DNA of 64,000 bases from Vigna angularis (lineage: Eukaryota > Streptophyta > Magnoliopsida > Fabales > Fabaceae), in contig NC_068976.1 in NCBI RefSeq assembly GCF_016808095.1, positions 12,247,001 through 12,311,000 of the forward strand, read 5' to 3'. The position numbers and the translations under genes are program-made. Below are positions 63,450 through 64,000 of this stretch, piece after piece. Position 1 is the stretch's first letter, and each line of letters starts with the position of its first letter. The notes under the pieces were generated by a model that saw only the letters and a program-made list of their open reading frames with translations, was not told where the DNA came from and did no database searches.

Positions 63450-64000
63450 TCTAATTTATTCATTGAAGCTTTATATTTTCTATGTTACAGATGATATTCT
63501 ATAGATAAATATCTTTTGATACTTAAACAACTTTTACATAACTCATTCTTTCTTCACATCATAATAAAAAGAGTTGAAAATCAATTTTAGAGATAAAAAA
63601 GTAAATAAATTATTATTTAGATATTGACATTATTCCCCGTTATATAAATAATATTATAGTTATAAATAAAATACAAATAGTTCATATATATATTTAGAGA
63701 ACATATTTCAAAATATGAAAACAAAAAACATTACTAACTCTCGTAAACAAGTTGTTCAATTAATTTTTTACTTTTTAAAAAACAAAAATATTTAAATTAT
63801 AAAATTAAACTATAGCTTTTAATAAGAAATAGAGGAAAAGGTAATAATAAAAAATTAAATAAATATTATCATATGATAAAACTGTAGAGCCTTCTAGATT
63901 TCTATGAAAAAATTCTTGCTACTTTGTAAGTAATCGTAAAAAAGTCATAGGATTTGAAAACTAAAGACTTTTGTTTTTTCAAAGAAAAGACAAGATATTT
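63450..64000. other. AT-rich sequence, no gene seen
   Basis: No coding, repeat or transposon-end signal recognised up to the window edge. Confidence 0.5.

Overview
This window is AT-rich plant nuclear DNA, most likely from a legume. That reading rests on very long (TA)n tracts, Ty1/copia and Ty3/gypsy remains, CACTA and Mutator-like elements with plant-type ends, and an intronless plant AP2/ERF gene. All recognition is by eye from motifs and repeat structure; no search was run. The species cannot be fixed from the sequence alone.

Layout. Positions 1-2150 hold a broken copia gag (+) and a 'putative gypsy-type transposon' domain (-) with a frameshifting 32-bp duplication. The only intact host gene is an AP2/ERF (DREB-type) transcription factor at 4830-5558 (-), with a TATA box and two G-boxes upstream. 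From 5.8 to 33 kb the DNA is mostly non-coding: long TA microsatellites, a Mutator-like MITE with a perfect 9-bp target duplication (7654-8547), an LTR-like element whose two terminal repeats are inverted and enclose two tandem arrays (10393-12417), a decayed CACTA TNP2 transposase (about 22950-24082, -), and a long-armed foldback element (26952-27637).

From 33.5 kb on the window is layered retroelements. Copia-A (33581-38973, +) is very degenerate. Copia-B (39847-47609, -) keeps equal 201-bp LTRs, a TCGTT target duplication, PBS and PPT. Its integrase gene is split by a solo-LTR-like insertion (42488-45138, TSD CACGT), itself split by a small CACTA (43291-44605, TSD TGC). Copia-C (about 51780-63430, +) is split between integrase and reverse transcriptase by a 7.2-kb CACTA element (54330-61575, TSD TAG). 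That element contains another solo-LTR-like insertion (54440-57127) and a smaller CACTA (60374-61269, TSD TCA).

The most notable content is in the 7.2-kb CACTA element. On its minus strand it carries a spliced-looking, damaged Ulp1/C48-type peptidase gene and, just upstream, a two-exon copy of a dihydroneopterin aldolase (folate pathway) gene. The second looks like a captured host gene with its intron kept. The nested boundaries give a relative order of events: each host element is older than what sits inside it. No RNA genes or CRISPR arrays were supportable.
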